From Romanomermis culicivorax (lineage: Eukaryota > Nematoda > Enoplea > Mermithida > Mermithidae), in the NCBI GenBank assembly GCA_963922205.1, contig CAWUHX010000211.1:372001-436000 (forward strand): a stretch of DNA of 64,000 nt, read 5' to 3'. The notes below the pieces were generated by a model, which did no database searches, had not been told where the DNA came from, and saw nothing but the letters and a program-made list of their open reading frames with translations. The position numbers were made by a program, and so were the translations under genes. Shown here piece after piece: positions 37,207 to 48,484 of this stretch (positions are counted from its first letter, which is position 1; each line of letters begins with the position of its first letter).

Positions 37207-40200
37207 GTGAGGTTTTTTATGATTCCCGAGAAAATATTTCGTCCGACGAGAAACGGGCATACATCGGCAGCAAAAAAATCTGGGGAGGCCAACCAAACTT
37301 TAACAGCCATTGACCCGTCAAAAATGAAGTTCACTATTTTGAATCACGATTTTGGATGTATGTTATCGAGATCCGCCTTATTTCTTGCCTTTTGGATTAA
37401 GTTAGTGCCTATCCAATCTGACTAGGCCCAAACAATTTCTTGATGAGGTCTAAACTCCGAACTTCTCACCCCTATGTACCGACAGGTGTTTGCGTCAGAA
37501 CAAGCTGCAATAAGGATTGTGTATCGGTATCCCGTATGTATCAGTATCCCGAATGTTTCAATATCCCGAACAGTGTTATACAATAAAGACAAAACTTCTA
37601 TCTATACCGAATGTATCTGTATCCCAAATGAATCGGTATTTCGTACGTATTAGTATCCCAAATGTATCAGTGTCCCGAACAGTGTTCACAATAAACAAAA
37701 TTTCTCAGTAGACCGAACGTATTGGTACCCTCAATAATGTCAATTCCTAAGCCTAAGCCCAAGTCTAAGCCTAAGCCCCACACAAATTTTTAAGCAAAAT
37801 GAGAGTGAACAACGTAGACAAAAAATGTGTATTCGGGATAACGAGAATCAGTCATAAGTGACGAAATAAAAAATAAAATTGCATGTGTTCGGGATACGGA
37901 GAATTAATGCATTATTCGGGATAACGATACATTCGGTATACCGATACACAACGGCAATAAGCACCTCAGCCGATAGATGTACAACGTATTTACATTTGCT
38001 GGGATAATTTTAACAAATGTCTAGATATCCTGTATGGCTATCGGTTAAACCCATGTCTGAGGCGCACTTTCTACATTCTTCTAAGGTGCGGAAGAGGAAG
38101 AAGGAAATATCTAGAAAATAACTCTTGGAATCTAAAATTTAGATAATTTTTCAAATTTTTTGAATGATTTTTGTTTTTAAATTTGCATTTTTGATGTTTT
38201 AGGGAAAATCTCATAGAAATCTCAGAAAATTTCATTTCTTGTGAGGTCGTATTCCTGCGCTTAAAAGTCTTACCCTACGGAAATACTCCTCATAAAAACC
38301 AGTTTTTCTCGCTTCCGGCTTACCCCGACCTCTTTGAAACATATAAACCACAAATGCTCCTAACTGGTTCTTTCCAAAAAATTATCATCAAGTTGTTTCG
38401 ATTATTTTTTGAAATCATGTTCATCTTGATTTATTGTACGTTCGTCTAGTATGTCACAGTCGGGGTTATGGCTGTACAATGTATCTAAAACAGTAAGAAA
38501 TATCGGATCGCCTGGATGGAATCTGTGTCGCCTTTTTGCTAATGATCCTGACAAAAATGATAAAATTGCAAAGACTCGAAAAAATAAATAACATCTAGAA
38601 AAAAACATCAAACAGCTACCATAAATTAGGAAAAGCGGATCCTATCAGAAACTTCTATGTTTGGCTGGACAGGATTTATCGTACACTTGGGTTTGCATGA
38701 AGTTTAAATGTTGAAGGGATCTATAATGTATTTTTCTTGCGTTTGAAAATGAAACCAGAAGGCAAGTGTTTCGTGTTTCATATTCCATAATTTTCTTATG
38801 TACAAAACGTCCTAATGTACAGGGTGTCACGGAATACTAGCCCCTCTTAAAGTTGATTTACGGATGCAGTAGAGAAAATTTAAAAGTACTGCCTTGTAGA
38901 ACTATCAATTCTGAGGCGAACGGTGATTTTTTCACAGGTTAAAGTTTTATTGATCAAAGATAAAACATAGTCCAAATTTTAAATTTATGCAAATTTGAAT
39001 CAATTCAGAATTTTTTACTACTTCCCATTGGCTTTGCGGATCTGTCTCTAAACATTCAGGCATTTAGCATAGAAGACTTTCTAATTCCGTACCTAAATTT
39101 TTCAATTTCAAGAATAGCGGACAATTCCGGATTACATGTGCATGAGCTCCTCAACTTTGTCTCTCACAATTTCACCGAAATTTTCGATCGGGTTCAAGTT
39201 TGGAATATTGCCAGACGCCAGGCCGAAGATTGTTGCCACAGAAATTAATTCCTTTACTTTTGAGAAAAAGCTTGAGTGTTTTTGTTTTTTTTTTAATCAA
39301 GCAAAGACTAAATTTTCTGACTGATTGACTTTGTTGTCACGTTGTAAATTATTCTTGAGTGATCTTTAGTTTATGCATCATCCTATTTAGAATTTAGTGT
39401 TCCATGAGGTACTATTTTTAAATTTAATCCAATGCATCTGTAAGTCGTGATACCCTGTGTAAACCGTTTTCCCTATATTACTAATTGAAAAATTGGCAGA
39501 AAGTAGTATTGCCATGAAAATCATTTTCACAAAACTACGAGAATGACATTCTTTCCAGGTACATAGTCGTTGCTTGCTCAAGATTCGGCGGCGATCGTAT
39601 GAAAGTTTACCAGGGCATGGTCGTTTCACTTTGCATCTGGGTGGCCGCGTTCCTGTTATCTATACCATGTTTATTATTCTACGAAATAACCCCTGTCGTC
39701 ATACCCGAACAAATGACTAGCGAATTTGGCTACCCGGCCACCGTCGTTTATCAATACTGCGCTTTTAATCCACCCTGTTCGCCGCAATTCACGTTGAACG
39801 GGAGCGAATTGAACTACCGCGATTGTAAGGCTAAATACAATTTGGCCATCAATATGCTGATTACTATATTTTTGTACGTCGTACCGTCGTTATCGTTATT
39901 CAGTTTCAATTATATGTTGACGAATTATTTGAAAAAGTCGGAGAGGCGCAATTTGGCCGTCAGAAAAACCACGACCTCTTTTAGGAAAGATTCGGAATGT
40001 CCTTCCAGAAGCAGCAGGTATACATACCACACTATATGTGCTATCAGGGCTTAACTGATATTTTACTTTATTTTTGGGGTCCAAGTACCAGTCTGTTTTT
40101 TATGTCCAAATTTGAAAATGACAAAAATTAGTATTGTAGTCAAAATCATTTATATTAAGTTAAACTAGAGTTTTTACTCAAAAATCTACTGTTAAATTTT

Positions 40201-43200
40201 ACATTTTACAGTCCTACATGGCACATGGTATCAGAAAATTTTTAAAAACTGAAATAGTACGTGCTTTCCAATTTCGGAAGCACTTCAAGGCAAACGAACC
40301 ATAAGAACTATAAGAACTAATTATAGCCACAATAATTAGAAAACGACTTCTAAAGTATTAGTTGTTCAACAGTAAGTAGTGACTTTTTGCACGTCTTTTC
40401 AATGCCAAACCTCGTTATGTAACTAAATCTATTTATTTTCAAGTTGCAGCATGAAAGTATAGGTTCAACGCAGAAAAAATAGTTGACATATTACTACAAT
40501 CAGTGAGAGAGATTTTTTCGTCCCCGACTGGCAGAGAAACAAACTGATAATTTTGTTCAATTACCTGGACAAAAGTGCATGTATAGTCTGTTTTTTTATA
40601 AAATTCTTGTGGACCAGTAATTGACAAAAATTGGCACTGTCGTAGAAATCCTCTACACAAAGCTTTTACAATAGAATTTTCTCTCAAAAAATTCTTAGAG
40701 CTTATTTGATTAGGCTCACAAATTTTCACTCCTATGTGACGCATGCTTTAGTAAAGAAATATGAAATATTACTTGATTTCCACTGTTATTATTTACGAGC
40801 ATTTCAAGAAAAACAGACTACAGATATTAATACTGTCCTAGTGCTAATAAGTAGATAAGCATGATATTGTTTGTCTTTGGGGCCTTCCCATTGTTTGAAG
40901 AAATTTTGCGTTTTTTCAACAGTATGAAGTTTTCTACTAGTGTGAAAATTGCGTGCAAAATTGAATCTACTTTGTTTTGGTCGCTTCTCAGCTTCCATAT
41001 TCAAATTGAGTTGCATCTAGGTACGCGCAACTAGAATTTATCAATAACAAGTATCATGGTGCATTCTAAAGTCTAGTTTTGATTGACTTTACGCCAATCA
41101 TTTTCTTACAGGTCATATTTGCCCTGCACGAAAGTAAACTCGTTTATACTCATCTCAATGAGCTGAACAATATCAATCATTCACACCAGGAGTTTCCCTA
41201 CATAAATGCTATCATATATTGAAAGAAGCAACCAGGAAAAATTTCGCGTAGTGAACCCTCTGAAGCATTGAAAGTTTTGGCAACTATCTGGTTGCTCCTG
41301 AACGTTATCGTCTTTTTATAAATGTTATATCACATTTAATAGTACCACAATAGTAAAACGACATGTACAACAACGTTTAATGTACTTGAAGTTTCGGCTA
41401 CTATTGACGGGCACGTTTCCCGAAAGAAATTCTGAAATCAATCATAGTGCATTCGATGTAGTCCAAAGCGAGCTGAGCGGCGTTAAGATGCGTTTATACT
41501 TCAACGGGTATCCGTCACAGATCTTTAACGGATCTCCGGAACCAATCAAAATAGTCACGGGATTCCGTCAAAGTAAAAACGCAAAAAATTTTCCCGGATC
41601 CGTCACGGTTCCGTAATGGAAAGTATATCCCGGATATCTAGAAAATTTTCTAAACATCCGTCATTTTTCGTCCTTGACGGACAGTTGCCTAGCCAGTTTT
41701 CTTCCGTTTTTGAACTGATATCTGCCCCAAATTCGATTGAAACTTGTTCTAAAAGCCTCAATATGTTGTTTAAATGTCTGTTTAGTGAAGTTCACCAGGA
41801 GAACTCAGCTAGAAGTGGTCGTCCATGATGGACAGTTTACCTAGTCGATTTTGTTCTGTTTTTAAACTGATATCTGCCCCAAATTTGATTGAAACTCGTT
41901 TTACCACGATATGTTGTAAATGTGGTCTGTTTAGTGAAATTCAATAGGAAAATTCAGTTCAGGAGTGGTGGTCGGGAGTTATTGTTTGAAAGGCAGTCTT
42001 GAAATATATATATATATGTATTTTTTAGATTCTGATTTTATTAAATCAGTTTGTCTAAACTAACGTTATTCATCGACGTGTAAAATTATTTCTGGCGATT
42101 TAAATTTCGATTAAATTATTCATTTCTTTCTTTTGAATTTCAATTTTTTATTTTCTAAATTTTTTAAATTTTAAAATTTTTCAAAGTTCGATTAAATTAA
42201 ATTGATTAATCAAAAATGGATGTTAGAAATAATTTAAAGTGTGAAAAACGTAGATTAAAATCGCTGATTATGTCAAATATGATTAACGAATTGAATCGAT
42301 TAAAACAAGAACGAACAATTTATTGCGCCCACCTTATTCAATTAGAACAGATGAAGGCGAATTTAATAGATAAGTTAAAATTTGGTTAAAATTAAATTAG
42401 TTTTAGTAAACAGGAGTGAAATGGCGGCTAAAAAACGAAGTTTAACAAAATACTTAAAAAGCAATAACAATATCCATTTCAAATGATTATACGGAGAAGT
42501 CACGTGATCCATCACGTAAACGGAAGGTCTAAACATCAGTTAAAAAAGGCGTGATTAGATGACGAATGGTGATTGGCTAGTTGGGTATCCGTCAGGGATC
42601 CGTGACGGAGATCCGTTGAAGTATAAACGCACCTTTACATTATCAGTTATTCCAGGTGGACCTTACTTAAAATAAAATTTTCATAATCTAAGAAGTGTCA
42701 GACGACTGAACTGGGAAAGAGATACAAGAACCACTGATGTTGCAGCTGCGGGTGTCAAATTATTTTTTCGCCCTCCGCACCATTATTCTACAAAAATTTC
42801 CTGGAAATCAAGTATACTTCATTTTTAGAGCTCCATTAACCGGTACACAACTCAACAGCATCAGTGGTGCTGCTTTAACGAATTGCAGACGCCGCCGAAA
42901 TAGAACTACGGCCCTGTTGTACGCAATGGCAGTCAGTTATGCCATTTTGTGGTTCCCGTTCATTATCCTCAGCCTTTATATGCAATTTACGGGCCGAGCT
43001 TTAAACAAAACTTTGGACGAAGTTGTTAAAATGATCTCCATTCTGTCCACTTGCGTAAATCCATTTTTGTACGGTTATTTGAATACGAATTTTAACCGAG
43101 AATTCAAAAACATTTTCGGTGCAATAGGTAAATTTCATTGGTACATCCTTATTTTCCTTATGTAATGAATGCTTTAATGATGAACAAGTGGTGTTACTAA

Positions 43201-44886
43201 AAACGACTATGACTACTAGTACTATTACTACTACTATTACCGCCACTACTAATACTACTTTTATTAATCAAATGCTAAAGCAACAAACAAATAAACAAAT
43301 ATAAGGGAAAAAGAAATTCGTTTCTATAATTTCACTTTCATCATATAAAATTTTGATGCAAAAAATTTCGGACGTGCCAACGTAAGAGCCAATCGACGTT
43401 TACCTGACTCATTCAAGTGAATTTTATGATGAGCCAAAAAAGTTTTAAAATCGCACCCGGGCGCCTAATATCATCATATAAATCAACTGTATAGAGATTT
43501 CGACTCTTTTTGGACAGAACGAATTCATTTATAAAGGCATTATGCAATTCACTGGCTCTCCCAATTGGGGAGGTCACATAGAACAATGGAACCAGAAATT
43601 TTAGGTCACTTTACAAAAGCTTCCCCATGTGGCTAAATAATATGAAATGCTAATCCTATTCAAGACATCCACTGTCCTTATAAACATTGCAATTTTTTGG
43701 ACATTGGACGAAATATAAAATCTGGGGGATGACAAAATATGAAATAATTCATTGATACCTTTTCCTGGAAAACACATTATTTTGTGTAAATTGTCTGAAC
43801 CTTCCATATGTTTTATCTGGGAATCGCCTAAGAACCAAAATCAACAAAACTCGGCTCATTTTGGTAACTTGTTCAACATGGTATGTACAACTCCATGATG
43901 ATTATTATTATCCCGGGTTGATTCACTGTACTGACGATGGGCTATTGATGATAGAGGGGTATTCGGTTCCATTTGGACTATTTCTATATTTCTCATGTTT
44001 TGGACTACCTCCAATGAAGGACTGAAAGTATTGCCATTAAAGTTCGTTGAAAATTGGCAACTAGGACTACTACTACCGCTAACTATTGCAACTACTATTA
44101 TTACTGCTGCTACTAATTCTACTACTATTACTACTATTACTACTCCTAATAGTACTACTACTACTACTCACTGTAGGAAGTTGAGAAATACCGGAAGAAG
44201 TGAAAAAAGTCGAAACAATATGCTGCGCCAATAAAAATGATTTTGGCGAAATTCCTAAACTCAACTCTAGAGAAATGAAAGTCGTTTCTGCGGAAAACAT
44301 AAAATTATTGATATTTGTTATCTAATGCAGTTTCTTCCATTTTAGAAAGTGAAATTGCAAATATTCAATAGAGTGCAAATTGCATGCCATGATAGTTTCT
44401 GCACTTCATGGTTTTGAAATCTAGTATATGAGAAACTAAGTTTACGTCTTTGGAAATTTCAGACAAATTGCTTAGGAATGTACATGGCGAGTACCATCGT
44501 AATACACATTTGAACGGGCAGAGTTTCTGTTGTGATAGAAAAGCGCCAAAAGGCAAAATATTGATACAAATTTTGTTTCAGGTAAATTTTGCTGCCGAAT
44601 AAATTTCATCAACGAAGAAATGCTAAGCAGGAATAACAGGCGTGACGTAAGCATAGCCGACATGTCCCGATCTGCTTGGAATAGACTGCAGTGGAAAAAT
44701 CGAGTCGAAATATATCGCAAGCGAGTGTCGCTGGCGTTGGTCAAACATCGCAGATCTTCTTTAGACGAAGATCCTTGCCATCCTACGGTCGTCAATCATA
44801 GCTATCGTCGATCCAATCAGCAAGACAATGTTTTGCCGTTGACTGAGCTGCAGTTCAACAATGCAGTGGGCGATGTGGAGATTTGA
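36824..44886 (+). CDS. Rhodopsin-family neuropeptide GPCR, NPY/NPF-receptor-like, four exons
   Basis: Exons 36824-37206, 39559-40017, 42829-43127 and 44582-44886 join in phase at GT-AG borders to a 481-residue receptor. TM1 has the GNG motif, TM3 ends in DRY (R split by intron 1), TM6 has LWFP and TM7 has NPFLY. Cys in FFCKVA and in the long second extracellular loop can form the usual disulfide. A Cys-Cys pair after helix 8 (KFCCR) suits palmitoylation. N-glycosylation sequons occur at the N-terminus (NCS) and in loop 2 (NGS). RNVFITNLA and NPFLYGYLNTNFNREF favour the NPY/NPF receptor group, but the ligand is not determined. TM2 has Asn where the conserved sodium-site Asp2.50 is expected. 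AATAAA lies at 45376. The start is the first Met after a putative splice acceptor, so a 5' exon could add residues. Confidence 0.85.
37515..37953. mobile_element. hAT-like MITE in GPCR intron 1
   Basis: A 439-bp element flanked by an exact 8-bp duplication GCAATAAG (37507-37514 and 37954-37961). Ends GATTGTGTATCGGTATCCCG and the complement of CGTTGTGTATCGGTATACCG. Repeats of GTATCCCGAATGTATC follow just inside each end, like the subterminal transposase-binding repeats of hAT elements. The 8-bp duplication supports the hAT superfamily. Confidence 0.85.
38402..38611 (-). CDS. Doubtful 69-residue ORF with signal-peptide-like start
   Basis: Starts MMFFSRCYLFFRVFAILSF, a hydrophobic leader ending near SGSLA, then a basic KRRHR and an acidic tail. 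It lies antisense within GPCR intron 1. No family recognised and no conserved motif. Chance is a serious alternative in this AT-rich DNA. Confidence 0.15.
   Translation of the reverse strand: MMFFSRCYLFFRVFAILSFLSGSLAKRRHRFHPGDPIFLTVLDTLYSHNPDCDILDERTINQDEHDFKK
38818..39461 (-). pseudogene. Tc1/mariner element remnant in GPCR intron 1
   Basis: Ends TACAGGGTGTCACGGAAT (38818) and the complement of ACAGGGTATCACGAC (to about 39461). On minus, about 39136-39270, NIPNLNPIENFGEIVRDKV matches the C-terminal catalytic signature of Tc1-like transposases (PDLNPIENLW, which includes the DDE Glu). The N-terminal transposase is missing, so this is a deletion remnant. Confidence 0.7.
39559..40017 (+). CDS. 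GPCR exon 2 (end of DRY to third intracellular loop)
   Basis: Starts after TTCTTTCCAG. It encodes RYIVVACSRF, TM4, a long Cys-containing extracellular loop 2 (QYCAFNPPC), TM5 and a basic intracellular loop 3. The donor is AGCAG/GTATAC, phase 2. Confidence 0.88.
40582..40820. mobile_element. MITE, CTGTTTTT(N)TATAAAATGCT family, in GPCR intron 2
   Basis: TATAGTCTGTTTTTTTATAA at left; the complement of TAGTCTGTTTTTCTTGAAAT at right. Colinear with the copy at 22660-22873 (AATAGAATTTT, ATGTGACGCATG, CCACTGTTATTAT). Confidence 0.7.
41486..42634. mobile_element. 1.15-kb TIR element in GPCR intron 2, TTA duplication
   Basis: Ends AGATGCGTTTATACTTCAACGG and the complement of AGGTGCGTTTATACTTCAACGG, flanked by TTA (41483-41485, 42635-42637). 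Inside are inverted ACGGATCCGTGACGG-type blocks and a tandem duplication of about 155 bp (41668-41990). A 57-codon ORF lies at 42216-42389. The TWA duplication suggests PIF/Harbinger. Confidence 0.8.
42216..42389 (+). CDS. 57-residue helical ORF inside the TIR element
   Basis: Starts MDVRNNLKCEKRRLKSLIM and reads as one charged amphipathic helix with Leu/Ile spacing. It ends KLKFG. It is the only codon-like ORF in the element. It could be a remnant of a transposon accessory protein or chance. No domain recognised. Confidence 0.3.
   Translation: MDVRNNLKCEKRRLKSLIMSNMINELNRLKQERTIYCAHLIQLEQMKANLIDKLKFG
42829..43127 (+). CDS. GPCR exon 3 (TM6 to helix 8)
   Basis: Acceptor ATTTTTAG. It encodes the basic CRRRRNRTTALLYAM entry to TM6, LWFPF, TM7 with NPFLY and helix 8 REFKNIFGAIG. 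The donor is AATAG/GTAAAT, phase 1. Confidence 0.88.
43193..43262. repeat. ACT/ATT trinucleotide microsatellite
   Basis: Imperfect ACTATTACT repeat in GPCR intron 3. Confidence 0.7.
44058..44172. repeat. ACT/ATT trinucleotide microsatellite
   Basis: A second, longer imperfect ACTACTATT array in GPCR intron 3. It creates Thr-rich and Ser-rich ORFs on the two strands that are not genes. Confidence 0.75.
44582..44886 (+). CDS. GPCR exon 4 (C-terminal tail)
   Basis: Acceptor TTTGTTTCAG, restoring phase. It encodes KFCCRINFINEE, then a Ser/Arg-rich cytoplasmic tail of about 85 residues with likely phosphorylation sites. It ends GDVEI, stop TGA at 44884. Confidence 0.85.
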
Positions 44887-45375
44887 TTGGGTTTTCACTG
44901 TTTTACTGTATATCGTGATAGTAAAGCTGGTATTCCTAAACTAACATACAGACAGAGAGCTGTAGAATTTCTTAGAAAATTTGAGTTTCATTTACCGAAC
45001 GAAAAACTTTTTTCTTTTTTGATTTTGAAGATTTTTTGCATGCCTGTATCTGGTGTTGCAAAAGAGGAAAGGGTGAAAGCCTAACTCATGGACGAATAGA
45101 AACTGCCACGTCACTAATGTAAGATTGCCAGTAGCTGAAGAATGCGCAGTGTTCACATTTGAAAGCTTCCCCTCGAGGAAAGTAACCACTGTAGCATAAC
45201 AACACGTCAGTTCTCTCTGAGTTGTCTGATTCACTCCGAATAATCATTTTCGATAGAAAAAGTTCCTTGTCAACTAAAAATTCTTCGCCAGCTCACCTTG
45301 ACAGATTTATTGCAGAAAAAACCACTATTCGGGACGAAACGAATTGTGCTCATGTTACACTCTATTGACGCAACA

Positions 45376-45381
45376 AATAAA
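45376..45381 (+). terminator. Possible polyadenylation signal of the GPCR gene
   Basis: AATAAA 490 bp after the GPCR stop. It would make the 3' UTR reach the end of the convergent gene. It is the first canonical hexamer seen, but the hexamer is common in AT-rich DNA. Confidence 0.3.
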
Positions 45382-45403
45382 TTCGTGAGAAAAAATTAAA
45401 AAA

Positions 45404-46494
45404 TCAAAGTTCTAAAATGTTAATAATCACGCACTGTTCGAGTACACGATACAGCTTTTCCCACAGCAAGAGATTCGTTTCGTTTGCAATTTCCTGAGGC
45501 TGCAGCACGCGGGCCAACATTTCGGGCATTGCTTGGGCCAGTGCCCGCCTGATGAAAATCGGCCACGTTTGGGATACATAATATGCCTGCAAAAAACTTC
45601 TGGTTGGTAAACCCATATATCATGCATGAGCGGTAAGCCTCTTCATGTGACAAAACGACATAGCTTTCCTCAAAACAACTGAGCTTCTCAGACTTTCGGG
45701 CGCAAGCATACACAGCAATTGATGGAACTATTATCCGTTTTTCTGGAAATGCTTCCAAATAATAAAAGTGGGAAGCAAACTGCTATCATATTTTTACGAT
45801 ACTCTGCTAAAGCAGTGTCAAATGGCACTGAAAATTAGTGAGCAAACTTTACTGATCTTCAAGTATTTTTAAAGCGAAGATCGCGCATCGTTATGTCGAT
45901 TATCCCTTCATCTCAACTTCTCCTTTGCCTAGACCAATGTTGAAAACGAAACATGAAAAACGCCGTCCCTTTACCCCGATTGGCCTCTTACATCGACCGT
46001 CCCTTTACTTTGACTTCATATAAAGTTCCTGAATATTTAGTGACTGTAATTTTCCCATGGGGGCACCTAAACCTAAGCCAAAACCTCAAATGGTAGCCAT
46101 AACATCCTAATTTACTAAAAGTGCAGAGATTTTCACGCATACTATTTCATTGTCGAAATGAAAGAACTGAAGTGAAAAATTGAGTTTTTAAAGTTTTTTT
46201 GTTTAGAGTTTTTTAAAAAACTCAGTGATGTTCAAGGCTCACCTGAGTATATTGCAATGTTGCATTAGAGCCTCGCGTAAAACCCTCCAATGCATCGTAA
46301 CCGTGAATTAGCAAGCCTTCCACTGTATTCATTGTGTCAAAAATGAACTGTTTCAATGTTTCGTCGTTGGTGTTGATAGCATTTGCTGGCGTTTCAACGT
46401 TACGCATTTGATATTCATCGATCATTGATCGATACGCATTCATAAATTTTTCATATAAGATCAATCCAGCTTCTAACAAGCCGAAGTTTTTGAC
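45404..46494 (-). CDS. Unidentified gene, last two exons (partial)
   Basis: Two minus-strand exons, 46494-46243 (84 codons, phase 0 at both ends) and 45586-45404 (60 codons plus stop). Splice sites are clear: acceptor ATTTTGCAG/GTC, donor CTCAG/GTGAGC, acceptor TTTTTTGCAG/GCA. The peptide is largely alpha-helical: LLEAGLILYEKFMNAYRSMI, then TMNTVEGLLIHGYDALEGF, and in the last exon SQTWPIFIRRALAQAM and LLLWEKLYRVLEQC. I do not recognise the family. Upstream exons are not visible between 46500 and 47500 and may lie beyond the retroelements. It converges on the GPCR gene, about 520 bp from its stop. Confidence 0.5.
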
Positions 46495-46499
46495 CTGCA

Positions 46500-47560
46500 A
46501 AATCATTTTTAGTCATGCTGTCAAACACTTTAAAAATAATTGTTTTAGTCTTGTATTATTCCATAAATAACGTACTCGTATCATAGGTATGTTCCATGTC
46601 AGATGATTGTAGCACCAAATTGTGCCACTATTACAGTGGCGGCTACTATATTTTTTCAAATGTTTTTTGCATGAAATGCTCATGCAAATAATAAGCCCGT
46701 ACTGTTATGCTACTCATACACGACTATATTGTTTCTTATATAGTTTTCTATATAAGTTTTACTATATAGTTTATTATAGTTTCCCTCGTGTTCATCAGTT
46801 GCATCTTGCGTTTTGCATTGCTGTCGCTCATTTAGAAAAATGGACTATAGTTAGACATTATTACTACCTTGTTATTTCCCAATGAATTCTACCAAATAAT
46901 ATTAATAACAATAGTATCACCACTTCTGTAATCATCATTACACATCGAAGACCATCATTATTGGCAGGTGTGTTACTCTCCTTTCTGATTTGATTGCTAT
47001 AACAAAACGATTTCCTACTTCTACTTTTGTCATTGTGCATTAACCTTACAATAGCATTAACGTGTATGACTTTAAAGTTTTTCATTCTAACCATCAAACT
47101 CTTCAGCATAATTGCTCCAAAGCGCTATAGGACCCCCCCCCAGAATTCATCGGTCATATGGCTAGCCATTGAACGAATCCCCCCAGGATTTTCAATCTTA
47201 TGGCTAGTCATATGGCAGTCATAGGGACCCCCATACCTGCTGTCCATTGCAGATCTATGCCAAATTCTGAAAATTTTTGGTAATAGATGTATGCAAAGTA
47301 GAGAAAAGTGGTCAGTTTTGTTAAACATCATCTCATTGCTGCTGATTTTCACAGCTGTAGTTGAAAATTATTTAAAATTGGGTAATAACTTGACTCTGTG
47401 TAATCAGTTCATGGCAATTTTACAGTCCCAGAAATTGGCAGCTAAACATCTTCCACGAATGTCCGGGTCTGATCTTGACCTTAGAGCCATCAACCCACAT
47501 GTGTCACTGTGTACATATATATTCAATTTCAACTGGAAGATTCTAACAAACCAATGAAGA
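46500..47560. other. Intergenic or intronic AT-rich DNA
   Basis: No exon recognised. About 46642-46860 is bounded by ACTATATTTTTTCAAATG and the complement of ACTATAGTCCATTTTTCTAAA, a possible relative of the CTGTTTTT MITE family. Confidence 0.35.
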
Positions 47561-48484
47561 AACTGTTATCCACATAATATTTTCTTAGTTCTTCCATGTC
47601 GCTCAGGAAAGACTGGCATGTCCTAGTGTCCAACAATTGTGGAGCTCATTAGGTACTGACTCTCATTAAGTTCATTGTTAGACTGCTGTGGCATTTAGAT
47701 GATCTGACTGAGCTTTGGGTTTATACAAAGGAAGTTGCAACAGTTCTGACCACAGGCTAACGAAACACAAACACACCAAAACTCTCTCACATGGACTCAC
47801 AGATACTCTCACCAGTAATTCCCTAAGTCTCAGGCAGAACACCTTGACACATACCTCAGGAGATCCTACCCAGTCTCCAATCCTAATCTTAATAAACCTT
47901 CCACTATGCTCACAAAACAAATTACCATGTTGAGCATATATTGGGAAAATAAGACGGCAATGTCAATTAACAATAAAATGTATAAAAGAAAGATGTTGGG
48001 GTGACGCATCAACATTACCAAAAAGCTAATAATGAAAAATACCAAAAATATGTGAAACAGTGGCACAACATGTCTATGTAAATTTTATCTTTTCTTCTCG
48101 CCACTTTTGGCTGCATCCACGGCCTGGGCACCAATGCCAGAAGTTGAATACATGCACCTACAGTAACCTTGACATCCCTTGGCCCTCAAAACTGACTGAT
48201 GAAATGTGAAAACCTTTCTCCAGCCTGAGTCCCATACTGACACCCAAAACCAGATGACAGTTTTCCCCGGAAAGCAATTCTTTGGGGTACTCCCTCTGAA
48301 TTGCAATCCTGCTCCTTACCAGGTCCTTCAGGTGACAGTGACCTTGACCACACCAATCAGCAGGGCACTCCTTATCAGGCTACCGGGATGGTCTCATAAA
48401 CAGTTCAGCCTGGACTTTCAAAGTTGATCTGTGCCTAGATCCTGGGCACCACTGTTCCTCTTCTCCCATGGACTTGGTTTTTAA
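47560..48484 (-). other. Retroelement copy C: 3' noncoding / LTR-like region
   Basis: 48300-48470 matches 55591-55760 of copy A (AGGTCCTTCAGGTGAC, GATCTGTGCCTAGATCC, TTCCTCTTCTCCCAT). Downstream on minus is an AT-rich stretch with no coding potential. It joins directly to ORF3 coding sequence at 48484, skipping about 4.1 kb present in copy A. LTR ends cannot be set. Confidence 0.5.

Noticed and set aside
41380-41828. ORFs of 70-78 residues around the TIR element start
   Set aside because: They cross the terminal repeat and a local duplication and show no protein family.
44079-44300. Ser/Asn-rich and Thr-rich ORFs
   Set aside because: They are translations of the ACT/ATT microsatellite in GPCR intron 3.
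48115-48140. TGGTGCCCAGGCC on minus as a tRNA primer-binding site
   Set aside because: It could mark the end of an LTR, but without a second LTR or a confident tRNA match this cannot be supported.
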